Below, piece by piece: positions 17,375 to 26,046 of a stretch of DNA of 59,158 nucleotides (position 1 is its first letter; each line of letters begins with the position of its first letter). The translations under genes were made by a program, and so were the position numbers. The stretch comes from Bacteroidales bacterium (GTDB lineage Bacteria; Bacteroidota; Bacteroidia; Bacteroidales; UBA4417): NCBI GenBank assembly GCA_030654075.1, contig JAURYB010000022.1, positions 1 through 59,158 of the forward strand. Direction: 5' to 3'. The notes under the pieces were generated by a model. The model did not search any database. It had not been told where the DNA came from and saw only the letters and a program-made list of their open reading frames with translations.

Positions 17375-17917
17375 ATGAAAAACACATTCGTTGGATTAGT
17401 ATTGCTGTCGGTTATCTGGTTAAGCAGTTGTGGAGGAGCAGCCACCCCCGAGAAAAATCCTGATTCAATTTTGGCAACTAAATCGGCCCAATCAACTACA
17501 AATACAGATGCTCTTCCAGTTAATGCTGCATCCTCACCAGCAATTTCCGATGGAGCTGTTGTTCAATTAACAAAGGCAATGTTTCTTGAAAAAGTATACA
17601 ACTTCGAAAAAAATCCAAAGGAGTGGGTTTTTGCAGGGGATAAACCTTGTATAATTGATTTCTATGCAGATTGGTGCAGACCCTGTAAAATGGTTGCGCC
17701 AATTATGGCGGAGCTTGCTGAAAAATATAAAGGACAGATCACTGTATACAAAATAAATACGGATCAGGAACGCGAATTAGCCCAGTTTTTCGGAATTCAG
17801 AGTATCCCTACCATGTATTTCTGCCCAGCTACCGGTGATCCACAAATGGCTCAAGGCGCACTGCCAAAAGAAACTTATGAAAAAGTAATAACAGACTTCT
17901 TGTTACAAAAAAAGTAA
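17375..17917 (+). CDS. thioredoxin-fold lipoprotein (CRPC active site)
   Basis: A 180-residue protein with a lipoprotein signal (VIWLSSC, lipidated Cys19), a Ser/Thr/Ala-rich linker (20-65) and a complete thioredoxin domain (66-180). The active site is Cys102-Arg-Pro-Cys105 in FYADWCRPCKMVAP and the cis-Pro is in SIPTMYF. It should act in the periplasm, anchored to a membrane, as a disulfide reductase or isomerase partner. The domain is closely similar to the cytosolic thioredoxin encoded 33 bases downstream, so the pair arose by local duplication, with this copy gaining an export signal and Arg in place of Gly in the active site. Confidence 0.9.
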   Translation: MKNTFVGLVLLSVIWLSSCGGAATPEKNPDSILATKSAQSTTNTDALPVNAASSPAISDGAVVQLTKAMFLEKVYNFEKNPKEWVFAGDKPCIIDFYADWCRPCKMVAPIMAELAEKYKGQITVYKINTDQERELAQFFGIQSIPTMYFCPATGDPQMAQGALPKETYEKVITDFLLQKK

Positions 17918-17950
17918 ATCATTAATTAACGAAAACTAAAACATACGATA

Positions 17951-18307
17951 ATGGAACATTTAACAAAAGAAACCTTCCTCGCAAAAGTATTTAACTACGA
18001 ACTGAACCAGGAATGGAAATTTGAAGGCGAACTGCCTTGCCTCATTGATTTTTACGCTGACTGGTGTGGCCCTTGTAAAATGGTTGCTCCGATTCTTGAA
18101 GAACTCGCGAAAGAATTCGACGGAAAAATCAATATCTACAAAGTAAATACCGAAGAACAGCAGGAACTGGCCGGTGCTTTTGGAATTCAAAGCATTCCTT
18201 CAATGCTTTTCTGTCCAAAAGAGGGAAAACCTCAGATGGCAATGGGAGCTTTACCCAAACAAGCTATGACAGATGCAATAAATGAAGTATTGCTGGCATC
18301 CAACTAA
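17951..18307 (+). CDS. trxA: thioredoxin
   Basis: A 118-residue cytosolic thioredoxin with the canonical WCGPCK active site (Cys39, Cys42), FYADW strand, and cis-Pro in QSIPSMLF. It reduces protein disulfides with electrons from thioredoxin reductase. No signal peptide is present. It is the second gene of a duplicated pair, followed by a strong terminator. The shared ending (PQMA.GALPK) with the upstream lipoprotein shows their common origin. Confidence 0.93.
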   Translation: MEHLTKETFLAKVFNYELNQEWKFEGELPCLIDFYADWCGPCKMVAPILEELAKEFDGKINIYKVNTEEQQELAGAFGIQSIPSMLFCPKEGKPQMAMGALPKQAMTDAINEVLLASN

Positions 18308-18321
18308 TTTTAAAATATCCG

Positions 18322-18361
18322 GGACAAAGGGCAGCCAGATTGGCTGCCCTTTGTCTTTTTA
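18322..18361 (+). terminator. rho-independent terminator after thioredoxin pair
   Basis: A perfect 14-bp stem (GACAAAGGGCAGCC with GGCTGCCCTTTGTC) surrounds an AGATT loop and is followed by TTTTT. It ends the thioredoxin operon 15-50 bases after the stop. Confidence 0.93.
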
Positions 18362-18386
18362 GTACTTTTGCAGCGAAACATAACAA

Positions 18387-19055
18387 ATGAAACCTGTACT
18401 TTTATCCATAGCTTATCTCCCTCCTGTTTCCTGGATGGCTGTAGCATTGCAATCCGACAAAATTGCACTTGAAGTACACGAAACGTATCCCAAACAAACC
18501 TTTCGCAACCGATGTAATATTGCCACCGCATCAGGCATATTGAGTCTAACCATTCCGGTTAAACGCATAAACGGAAATCATACTAAAACATGTGATATTC
18601 ATATAGATAATTCGAAAAACTGGCAACTACTTCATTGGCGTTCAATTGTCACTGCATATAACAAATCTCCTTATTTCTTATATTATAGAGATCAGCTTGA
18701 ACCCATATTTCTCAAAAAGCATGATCTCCTTATTGATTTTAACAGGGAACTTTTTGATTGTATTTTAAAAGCATTGAAAATCAAAACAATAGATGTTTTT
18801 TATACGACTGAATATGAAATGAATCCTGATTCTGTTGATTTAAGAAACAGTTTTCATCCAAAATATGCGCTACGGAATATTAGCTGTATATTACCGAGAT
18901 ATATGCAGACTTTTGAAGAGTTTCACGATTACCTGCCAGACCTGAGTATTATCGATCTTCTTTTCAATATTGGTCCAGATGCATTGCCATACCTGGCAAG
19001 TACAGAGCTTTCAATACAGGAGCAAATCAATGCAGCACAGGATATTCAATCCTGA
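18387..19055 (+). CDS. WbqC-like family protein
   Basis: A 222-residue protein matching the WbqC family: AYLPPVSWMAVALQSDKIALEVHETYPKQTFRNRCNIATASGILSLTIPV at the N-terminus, the central HWRSIVTAYNKSPYFLYYRDQLEPIF block and the NSFHPKYAL segment. WbqC proteins occur in O-antigen loci and with lipid or signal peptidases in Bacteroidota; their reaction is unknown. The 3' end overlaps the convergent 7TM-HD gene by 29 bases. Confidence 0.88.
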   Translation: MKPVLLSIAYLPPVSWMAVALQSDKIALEVHETYPKQTFRNRCNIATASGILSLTIPVKRINGNHTKTCDIHIDNSKNWQLLHWRSIVTAYNKSPYFLYYRDQLEPIFLKKHDLLIDFNRELFDCILKALKIKTIDVFYTTEYEMNPDSVDLRNSFHPKYALRNISCILPRYMQTFEEFHDYLPDLSIIDLLFNIGPDALPYLASTELSIQEQINAAQDIQS

Positions 19056-21111
19056 TATGATAGATACTAAGTAATTTTTTCTTAATAATTTTCTTGATTG
19101 TTGATATATCTTTAAGGGTAAGTACCGAATTACGGAACTGCCTGTTTTCCATTTGGTTGTCGATTAAGCGTTCGACCAGTTCACTAACTTCCTGTTCAGT
19201 AGGAGCTTTCAGCGATCGGGAAGCAGCCTCAATCGAATCAGCCATCATAAGAATAGAGGTTTCCTTCGAAAATGGAATCGGCCCCCGATAGCGGAAAGGC
19301 GTTTCATCAAATGGGACATCGCCGGCTTCCTGCTTAAATTTATTATAAAAATATTGTGTATACCTGGTTCCGTGATGGGTACGGATAAAATCGATAATTG
19401 CTTCAGGAAGCTTATATAAACGGGCTTTTTCGATACCTCTGATTACATGCCCGGTAATGATACGGGCACTTTCCTCATATGACAGATCGTCATGCGGATT
19501 GATGCCTCCCGACTGGTTTTCGATGTAATACATCGGCATATCCATTTTACCTATATCATGATAAAGCGCGCCGGTACGGGCTAGTAATGGATTTGCGTTA
19601 ATTGCCCGTGCTGCCTCTTCGGCAATATTGGAGACTATAAGCGAATGCTGAAAGGTGCCAGGCGATTTGATTGCCAGTTCACGCAATAATTTTGAATTAG
19701 TATCGGATAATTCAATCAAGGATACGTCAGTAACCATTCCGAATATTTTTTCAAATAAGTATATAAGCGGATAGGAAAAAAGCGTCAGCAACGCGCTGAT
19801 ACCAAACATCACGAAATTAAATCTGCTGACCTGGTCAAACGAACCTTCCTGCATCAAAGTCATCCCGACATAAATAATTGAGTACGAAACCAGGATCATC
19901 AGTGATGTAAAGAAAAACTGCGAACGGTGATTCAGGTGAACAATGCTTATAATCGTGATAATACCGGTTATAAGTTGCATGAACAAAAATTCAAAACTAT
20001 TCGGGACTAAAAACCCCAGAATTATGATTGTTATAATGTGTACAAACAAAGCCAGCCGGGTGTCGTAGAAAGTTCTTACAATAATAGGCACAAGGCATAT
20101 CGGTACAGCCATTATATACAAAACATTCATATTCATTACAATCGTGGTAAACGACACCATAAGAGTAACCAGCAAAAGCAAAAGAACAATATTCCGGTTT
20201 TCAGTGTAAATATCATGCCTGAAAGTATACATGAAAAGGCCGAAAACCAACAGTGCCATTGATATCAGAATTAACCTGCCTAGTAGTATCATTTTGAAAT
20301 TATAGCCTGATCCTGACTTTGATTCAAACTCAAGGCGCAAGGACTCCAGTTGCTGAAATTTGGCTTCGTTAACCAGTTCTCCCTTGGCAATAATGCGTTC
20401 TCCTTTCTGCACCATTCCGCGGGTAGTCGAAATATTGGCAAGCGACTGATCTCGCTGTACATTGGTTAACTCTTCATCGAAAATAACATTATGCACTATG
20501 TTTGCCTGCAACAAAGGCAGAATAAATTTACTGTCAACTCCCTGAAACAAAGGCAGATTCAACAGTATATATGTGTTAGCCTGACTGATGGACAATAAGT
20601 TGTTAACAGGAACAATCTTTGCTACATTATCTTCCACTTCTGCTATCGTAAAATCAGGTCCCTTTTGTTCAACTTCAGGAATCATTTCAATGATTCCCTT
20701 TTTGTAGATACTGTCAAGCAAAGCAAATCCACTTTTAATGATCTGCTCTTTTTGCGAAGGAGTAATCTTATCTTTTCCTTCCCGATCCAACTGTGCAAGG
20801 AAATCGCTTTTCGCGTATTCAGCCTTTGCTTTATCAACCCTAAAAAAAAGGTAGGCTTCCGAAAGAGCGTTAATTCGCTCTTTCTTTAATTCCGGCTGAG
20901 GTTTCAGTATAGCGAAATCAAACGGAGCGATTAGATCGTCGTGCTGCCAGGGTTTGCCTCGCTGAAATTCATATTTGAATTTCCCTTCACGGGGAAACAA
21001 TGCCAATAATATGACCAGGGTTAAAAGAAACAATAAAATTTTATTGATCTGATAATAATTACGCAGCTGTCTTTTGGTAATAATTAACTTCATCGGGATA
21101 GAATAGAGCAT
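19027..21111 (-). CDS. 7TM-HD phosphodiesterase (PgpH-like, c-di-AMP)
   Basis: A 694-residue protein with the 7TMR-HD architecture: one N-terminal TM (about 22-40), an extracytoplasmic 7TM-HDED domain (about 50-275), a seven-helix membrane bundle (about 280-470) and a cytoplasmic HD domain with HSLIVSNIAEEAARA and GALYHDIGKMDMP carrying the metal-binding His-Asp pair, plus a later HHGT motif. PgpH proteins of this type hydrolyse cyclic di-AMP. Met7 (start 21093) is an alternative start. It is convergent with WbqC and divergent from an NlpC/P60 gene. Confidence 0.9.
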   Translation of the reverse strand: MLYSIPMKLIITKRQLRNYYQINKILLFLLTLVILLALFPREGKFKYEFQRGKPWQHDDLIAPFDFAILKPQPELKKERINALSEAYLFFRVDKAKAEYAKSDFLAQLDREGKDKITPSQKEQIIKSGFALLDSIYKKGIIEMIPEVEQKGPDFTIAEVEDNVAKIVPVNNLLSISQANTYILLNLPLFQGVDSKFILPLLQANIVHNVIFDEELTNVQRDQSLANISTTRGMVQKGERIIAKGELVNEAKFQQLESLRLEFESKSGSGYNFKMILLGRLILISMALLVFGLFMYTFRHDIYTENRNIVLLLLLVTLMVSFTTIVMNMNVLYIMAVPICLVPIIVRTFYDTRLALFVHIITIIILGFLVPNSFEFLFMQLITGIITIISIVHLNHRSQFFFTSLMILVSYSIIYVGMTLMQEGSFDQVSRFNFVMFGISALLTLFSYPLIYLFEKIFGMVTDVSLIELSDTNSKLLRELAIKSPGTFQHSLIVSNIAEEAARAINANPLLARTGALYHDIGKMDMPMYYIENQSGGINPHDDLSYEESARIITGHVIRGIEKARLYKLPEAIIDFIRTHHGTRYTQYFYNKFKQEAGDVPFDETPFRYRGPIPFSKETSILMMADSIEAASRSLKAPTEQEVSELVERLIDNQMENRQFRNSVLTLKDISTIKKIIKKKLLSIYHIRIEYPVLH

Positions 21112-21126
21112 ACGAATATATGAATT

Positions 21127-21157
21127 TTTGTTTTCAAACGCTCAATTACTATCTTTG
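21127..21157 (+). promoter_or_regulatory. complete Bacteroidota promoter of the NlpC/P60 gene
   Basis: TTTG at 21127-21130, a 19-base spacer and TATCTTTG at 21150-21157 give both the -33 and -7 elements at the spacing typical of the primary sigma factor in this phylum. The start codon of the peptidase gene is 65 bases downstream. This is the clearest promoter in the window. Confidence 0.7.
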
Positions 21158-21222
21158 ACTGATATTTGAATGCTGCCTAAGCGCGGATTTAGTGTTGAAA
21201 ACCAGAACTATTATATATACCA

Positions 21223-22002
21223 ATGAATATGAACGCAATATGCCCCTTATCACAAATCCCAGTACGATTAGAACCCTCGGACAGAAGTGAAATGGTGACC
21301 CAGATTTTATTTGGTGAAACCTTTAGCATACTCGAAGAAAGAGGGAACTGGCAATTGGTTCGTATTCATTTTGATAACTATGAAGGCTGGATTGATCGCA
21401 AACAATCGCTGCCGGTTACGGATGAGTTTATTGAAAAGACAAACGAAAGTTCTAATCATATAATAACTGATAAAACTGCGCAATGTTATTGTAAAAACGA
21501 CAGTACCTATTTGCTCCTTGGCAAAGGCAGCCGTTTACCTCAATCTGCCGGCAGTACTTTTCATCTCGGACATAAAACATATACTACAATTAGCAAGACT
21601 AAAGCTATTCCAAAGCATTATTCAGCTTTAAAAGTTGCGGCTACAGCAATGGATTATCTGAACGTTCCATATTTGTGGGGCGGACGCAGCATCATGGGTG
21701 TTGATTGCTCGGGACTGGTTCAGATTGTGTACCACATGTGCGGTCATGACTTGCCGCGTGACTCATCGCAACAGGCACTAACAGGTACAGCAATTGATTT
21801 TGTTGATGAAGCGCGTCCCGGTGACCTCGCTTTTTTTGATAATCAGGCTGGCGAAATAATTCATGTAGGCATTATTATCGAACCAGGGAAAATCCTTCAC
21901 GCTTCTGGCCAGGTAAAAATTGATAAAATTGACCACAATGGTATTTTTAGCCTGGAACAGGGAATCTACACACATAGTCTCAGAATTATAAAGCGATTTT
22001 AA
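21223..22002 (+). CDS. NlpC/P60 (C40) cell-wall peptidase with SH3-like domains
   Basis: A 259-residue protein. Residues about 1-120 form two SH3b-like domains (NAICPLSQIPVRLEPSDRSEMVTQILFGE...WQLVRI...YEGWID) and 130-259 form the papain-like C40 domain with Cys162 (GVDCSGLVQ), His214 (IIHVGIII) and a third polar residue near His226. The layout matches YkfC-type gamma-D-glutamyl-L-diamino acid endopeptidases of Bacteroidota, which cut recycled or environmental murein peptides. No signal peptide is evident, which favours an intracellular recycling role over wall remodelling. Confidence 0.88.
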   Translation: MNMNAICPLSQIPVRLEPSDRSEMVTQILFGETFSILEERGNWQLVRIHFDNYEGWIDRKQSLPVTDEFIEKTNESSNHIITDKTAQCYCKNDSTYLLLGKGSRLPQSAGSTFHLGHKTYTTISKTKAIPKHYSALKVAATAMDYLNVPYLWGGRSIMGVDCSGLVQIVYHMCGHDLPRDSSQQALTGTAIDFVDEARPGDLAFFDNQAGEIIHVGIIIEPGKILHASGQVKIDKIDHNGIFSLEQGIYTHSLRIIKRF

Positions 22003-22047
22003 AAAAATATCCATTCGATAAGTAAAGAAGTATTTATAGTAACGCTT

Positions 22048-23430
22048 TTAAACTGCCGTTGCCGATGCGCCCGCCAATTCTGCACTTCTGCTTTTAAGCC
22101 TGTAGCTTATAAGCATAACAGAAAGAGCAATTATAGCTATTACCAGGAAACTTTTTGAATAGCCATCAATACGCGACGGCATGGATGCAACAATTATCCC
22201 TATCAGTGTAACTCCTGTCATTTGCCCAGTACTGGTAAATAAAGTAATAATACCCTGTCCGAGTGCGCGTTCCGACTGTTGAACCTCGTTTAGCATGATA
22301 TATCGCAAAGCTGATCCCTGCAACATTGCTGAACCAAGTCCCATAAAAATACCTGCTGTGTAAAAATTTACCTTTGAGGCAGAATTAAAATAAAAGAATA
22401 ACAATCCGGTGGCAGCCAACAATAAGCCCGCCATTACAATAGCCCGTGAACCAATTTTATCAATCAACCGACCTGCGACCGGTGAACCTACAGCAATAGC
22501 CAATACAAAAGGAATAAGCATAAAACTGGCCTGTGATGTAGATACGCCAAAAACATTGACGGCCATTTCGGGAACAAATATGGTTACTGCTTGTATGATT
22601 CCTGTTCCGAAAGCTACCAAACCAACAATCCGTATTTGCCTGATATCGAACAACTCAATCTTAACAACCGGTGAGGGTGACCGTTTCTCAAGATAAACAA
22701 ATACTGGAAGTGTAATGATTGTAATTAACAGGAAAGGAAAGACATCTGTTGATAACAGCCCTCTGATACCTTCGGATGCTTCAATATTATTGATACCATA
22801 GGCAAAAGAAGATAGCAGGATGGCAATAAACACCATGCCGGTCCAGTCGAAATGTGGTTTCAGATCGCTCTTTTTAGCTGGGAGTAATCGCCATGAATAA
22901 AAGATAACAACCGCTGCTATTGGCAGGTTTATAAGAAACAATGCATTCCATTTAAACCAGAGCAATAACACGCCTGCAATAACAGGTCCGATAATAAATG
23001 CTATTCCAAAAACTGCGCCTATCATACCAAGAGTTCGTCCACGTTTTTCGGGTGGATAGATGTCGCCGATTACGGCCGAAGCAACCGGGAAAATACCACT
23101 GGCCCCAAATCCCTGAACAGCCCTGCCGATAAGCAGCACAGTGATGTCATCAGATATTGATACAATTGCTGATCCCAGGGCAAATACTGCCACAGATATA
23201 ATGTAAATATTCCGACGCCCGAACAAGTCCGAAAGCTTTGCCAGGAAAGTGACTCCGACCAGGTTGAACAGCACATAAATACTGAATATCCAACTTATAA
23301 CTCTATGATCAACCTTTATAGTTTGCTCTATTGCCGGAATTGCCGGACCCACGATTGAAATATCGAGGGCTCCCATTAATACACCTGTAAAAAGTAAGGC
23401 AAGTATTTTGCCGTTGCGATGTTGTTCCAT
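22048..23430 (-). CDS. MFS drug/H+ antiporter (DHA2/EmrB-like)
   Basis: A 460-residue, about 14-TM major facilitator. Motif D1-like LDISIVGPAIPAIE opens TM1, motif A is LSDLFGRRN (between TM2 and TM3), motif B-like RAVQGFGAS and motif C GAVFGIAFIIGPVIAG (TM5) mark it as a drug:H+ antiporter. Length and the extra central helices favour the DHA2 (14-TM) group. Substrate unknown. Its -7 box (23566-23573) would give a 130-base leader containing short repeats. Confidence 0.87.
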   Translation of the reverse strand: MEQHRNGKILALLFTGVLMGALDISIVGPAIPAIEQTIKVDHRVISWIFSIYVLFNLVGVTFLAKLSDLFGRRNIYIISVAVFALGSAIVSISDDITVLLIGRAVQGFGASGIFPVASAVIGDIYPPEKRGRTLGMIGAVFGIAFIIGPVIAGVLLLWFKWNALFLINLPIAAVVIFYSWRLLPAKKSDLKPHFDWTGMVFIAILLSSFAYGINNIEASEGIRGLLSTDVFPFLLITIITLPVFVYLEKRSPSPVVKIELFDIRQIRIVGLVAFGTGIIQAVTIFVPEMAVNVFGVSTSQASFMLIPFVLAIAVGSPVAGRLIDKIGSRAIVMAGLLLAATGLLFFYFNSASKVNFYTAGIFMGLGSAMLQGSALRYIMLNEVQQSERALGQGIITLFTSTGQMTGVTLIGIIVASMPSRIDGYSKSFLVIAIIALSVMLISYRLKSRSAELAGASATAV

Positions 23431-23479
23431 GTTTTAAAAAAAAGTTCAATAGAAAATGGTTATTGGAAAATAGGGATTG

Positions 23480-23570
23480 GAAAACAGAAAATGGTTAATC
23501 GTTATTGGTAAATAGCTAATTATCAATCGTTAATAGTTAACAGCTAATTGTCAATCGCTAATTGTCAAAG
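23480..23570. repeat. short-word repeat tract in MFS leader
   Basis: Variants of TAATCGTTAAT / GCTAATTGTCAATC recur about seven times in some 90 bases. The tract lies between the MFS start codon and its predicted -7 box, so it would be transcribed as 5' leader. It resembles other slippage-type tracts in this window. Confidence 0.5.
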
Positions 23571-23573
23571 GTA
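23566..23573 (-). promoter_or_regulatory. -7 box of MFS gene
   Basis: The minus-strand sequence TACCTTTG matches TAnnTTTG, 135 bases before the MFS start codon. No -33 at the right spacing. Confidence 0.4.
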
Positions 23574-23663
23574 TAGTATTATTGAACAAAATAGGATAAG
23601 TGTGTTTTTCTAAGTTTCTATTTTCCTCTTTGCAACTAATCAATGTACTCAAAAGGTATTTTA

Positions 23664-24132
23664 GCCACAGATTTAGCCGATTACACAGATTAAAACTGCG
23701 TTTAGCAGTTTTTTAGATGAAACGAACATGACAAAATCTACCAATTTTGACTCACAGTAGCATGATATTATTTTGTCATGGAGTTCCATGTGACCCGTTA
23801 AAAATACCTGCGAAGCAAGCATTAATACCGCTGAAAATAAGTAATGAATTAATAAATAATAACACATGAAACGAGCCATGCCAATAAATTGTCACACAGA
23901 GTGATGATTATTGCTGGTGAACTTTTAACTCACGCGTTGCACTGAGCTTGCCGAAGTGAACACCTTTTAAAATAAGTAAGATGTGAGTAACTAGCGAAGC
24001 GTTCTCATTAACACCCGTAAAAATAAGCAAGCTGTTAATAATTCCATCTGACCCGTAAAAATTAAAAAAAAACAGATGAAATTTGAGCAAACGTTATCTT
24101 AATTTATCTGCGTAATTTGTGTAATCTGTGGC
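23664..24132. mobile_element. 469-bp non-coding element with 27-bp terminal inverted repeats
   Basis: The left end (23664-23690) begins GCCACAGATT and ends TTACACAGAT. The right end (24106-24132), read in reverse complement, begins GCCACAGATT and ends ATTACGCAGAT. Without gaps 21 of 27 positions match. Inside are a perfect 11-bp inverted repeat (CATGACAAAAT at 23727-23737, ATTTTGTCATG at 23770-23780) and three degenerate copies of a CGAAG...TAAAAATAAGTAA unit near 23811, 23952 and 23995. No transposase gene fits. Short minus-strand frames of 60-68 codons inside it look non-coding. It resembles a miniature (MITE-like) or intergenic repeat element; this call is inference from structure alone. 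Confidence 0.55.
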
Positions 24133-24227
24133 AAATATTTGTTTGTCAATGTTACAAATGAACTGATTAGTTACTCCTCGTTTTCTATTTTCTTTTTTAC
24201 TATTTTTCAATTTTCCAGCCCTTCAAA

Positions 24228-25868
24228 TCAATGGCACTTATCTTCTTTCATAAACGGATATCGGTAATCAGTTGGCGGTATCAGAGTTTCTTTAATAGTT
24301 CGCGGGCTGATCCAACGAAGCAAATTCAAATGGCTTCCTGCCTTATCATTGGTACCACTCTGCCTAGATCCGCCAAATGGTTGCTGACCCACTACGGCTC
24401 CTGTAGGTTTATCATTAAAATAGAAATTACCGGCAGCATACTTAAGTTCATCTGCAACTTTTACCAGCACACCTCGATCTTGTGCAAAAATACATCCGGT
24501 CAAACCATATGGTGAAGTTTCATCCACCAGGCGCACTGTCTGATCAAAATCTTTATCCTTATATACATGAATAGTTAAAACAGGACCGAATATTTCCTCG
24601 GTCATGGTCACAAAATGAGGATCATGTGCCTGGATAATTGTGGGTTGAACAAAATATCCTTTTGTTTTATCCCCTGTACCGCCAAAGACAACTTCGGCAG
24701 CATTGGTATTCTGAGCTTTGCCAATATAATTTGTGATGTTATCAAACGATTTTTCATCAATTACCGCATTCATAAAATTGCTGAAATCGCGTACATCTCC
24801 TACCTTAATTTCTGCCAGCATCTCCCCTACCCGTTTCTTAACAGCCGGCCACATACTTTCAGGAACATAAGCCCGCGATGCTGCAGAGCATTTCTGCCCC
24901 TGGTATTCGAAAGCGCCCCGAACCAAAGCTGTTGAAACTTCATCGACACCTGCACTGGGGTGAACCAATACAAAATCTTTACCTCCTGTTTCACCAACTA
25001 TTCGTGGATAGGAACGGTAATTTGCCAGGTTGGCAGCCGTATTCTGCCAGAGTTTATTAAATGTTCCGTTGCTTCCCGTAAAATGCAAACCTGCAAAGTT
25101 TTTATCCGCTACAACCTGGTTTCCGACAACAGAGCCTTGTCCGGGTACAAAATTAATGACTCCGTCAGGCAAGCCGGCTTCTTTAAAAACCTGCATCAGA
25201 ATGTAGTTCGAAAGGATTGAGGTTGTTGCCGGTTTCCATATAGTCGTGTTACCCATTAGCACCGGAGCCATATTCAGATTGGAAGCTATTGCCGTAAAAT
25301 TGAACGGTGTAACCGCAAATACAAATCCTTCGAGCGGACGGTATTCGAGCCGGTTTATAATTCCCGGATCGCTATGCGGTTGTTCATTATAAATATCGGA
25401 GATATAATGGGCATTAAACCGCAGAAAATCAATGGTTTCACAAGCGGCATCTATTTCAGCCTGGTAGGCGCTTTTGCTTTGTCCGAGCATAGTAGCCGCA
25501 TTAATGAGCATCCTGTATTTTTTCGACAAAAGCTCAGCCGCCTTCAATGTTACTGAGGCTCTTTCGAACCAGGAAAAAGATTCCCATTCACGATGTGCTT
25601 TAAGGGCAGCATCAATAGCCATTTTAACTTCTTTTTCACCTGCCTTGTGATAACGAGCCAGCACGTGCCCGTGATCATGAGGCATAGTGATGGTATCTGT
25701 ATTGTTGGTATAAATTTCCTTTCCGCCAATGATGAGCGGAATTTCAATTTGTGAAGAACTTAACCGTTCAAGTTCTGCCTGTAGTTGTTTCCGGTCGCCT
25801 GAACCCGGAGAATAGGATCGGACTGGTTCGTTTACAGGATAGTCAAAAATAAATACTGCGTTATTCAT
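24228..25868 (-). CDS. pruA: L-glutamate gamma-semialdehyde (P5C) dehydrogenase
   Basis: A 546-residue aldehyde dehydrogenase of the Delta1-pyrroline-5-carboxylate dehydrogenase type. Cofactor and catalytic parts are FNFTAIASNLNMAPVLMGNTTIWKP, FTGSNGTF, Glu293 in VGETGGKDF and nucleophile Cys327 in GQKCSAASR. Length and the N-terminal extension (NEPVRSYSPGS) match the eukaryote/Bacteroidota-type P5CDH rather than the long PutA fusions. It oxidises glutamate semialdehyde to glutamate in proline and arginine breakdown; no proline dehydrogenase is adjacent. Confidence 0.93.
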   Translation of the reverse strand: MNNAVFIFDYPVNEPVRSYSPGSGDRKQLQAELERLSSSQIEIPLIIGGKEIYTNNTDTITMPHDHGHVLARYHKAGEKEVKMAIDAALKAHREWESFSWFERASVTLKAAELLSKKYRMLINAATMLGQSKSAYQAEIDAACETIDFLRFNAHYISDIYNEQPHSDPGIINRLEYRPLEGFVFAVTPFNFTAIASNLNMAPVLMGNTTIWKPATTSILSNYILMQVFKEAGLPDGVINFVPGQGSVVGNQVVADKNFAGLHFTGSNGTFNKLWQNTAANLANYRSYPRIVGETGGKDFVLVHPSAGVDEVSTALVRGAFEYQGQKCSAASRAYVPESMWPAVKKRVGEMLAEIKVGDVRDFSNFMNAVIDEKSFDNITNYIGKAQNTNAAEVVFGGTGDKTKGYFVQPTIIQAHDPHFVTMTEEIFGPVLTIHVYKDKDFDQTVRLVDETSPYGLTGCIFAQDRGVLVKVADELKYAAGNFYFNDKPTGAVVGQQPFGGSRQSGTNDKAGSHLNLLRWISPRTIKETLIPPTDYRYPFMKEDKCH

Positions 25869-25976
25869 GTTGAATTCAGTTTTTTTTTACATTAAGAATA
25901 AGCCATTTTAACTTAGCTTATCCGATAAAATCAGGAAGTAATTCAACATGGAAACATTAATAATGTTCAGTTGTTG

Positions 25977-25984
25977 TATATTTG
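25977..25984 (+). promoter_or_regulatory. -7 box of SDR gene
   Basis: TATATTTG matches TAnnTTTG and lies 62 bases before the ATG at 26047. It falls inside the longer possible frame starting at 25948, which argues for the downstream start. Confidence 0.45.
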
Positions 25985-26046
25985 CGCAACAAATTCAGGA
26001 AGCATTTTTAGCAGTAGCCATCCTTCAATTTCAAAACTATAAATCC

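Noticed and set aside
23673..24090. Two 60-68 codon minus-strand frames inside the 469-bp element
   Set aside because: They share the degenerate DNA units of the element, lack starts with promoter context and look like non-coding DNA free of stops by chance.
25948..26046. 33-residue N-terminal extension of the SDR gene
   Set aside because: The Rossmann strand starts at 26047 and a -7 box lies inside the extension.
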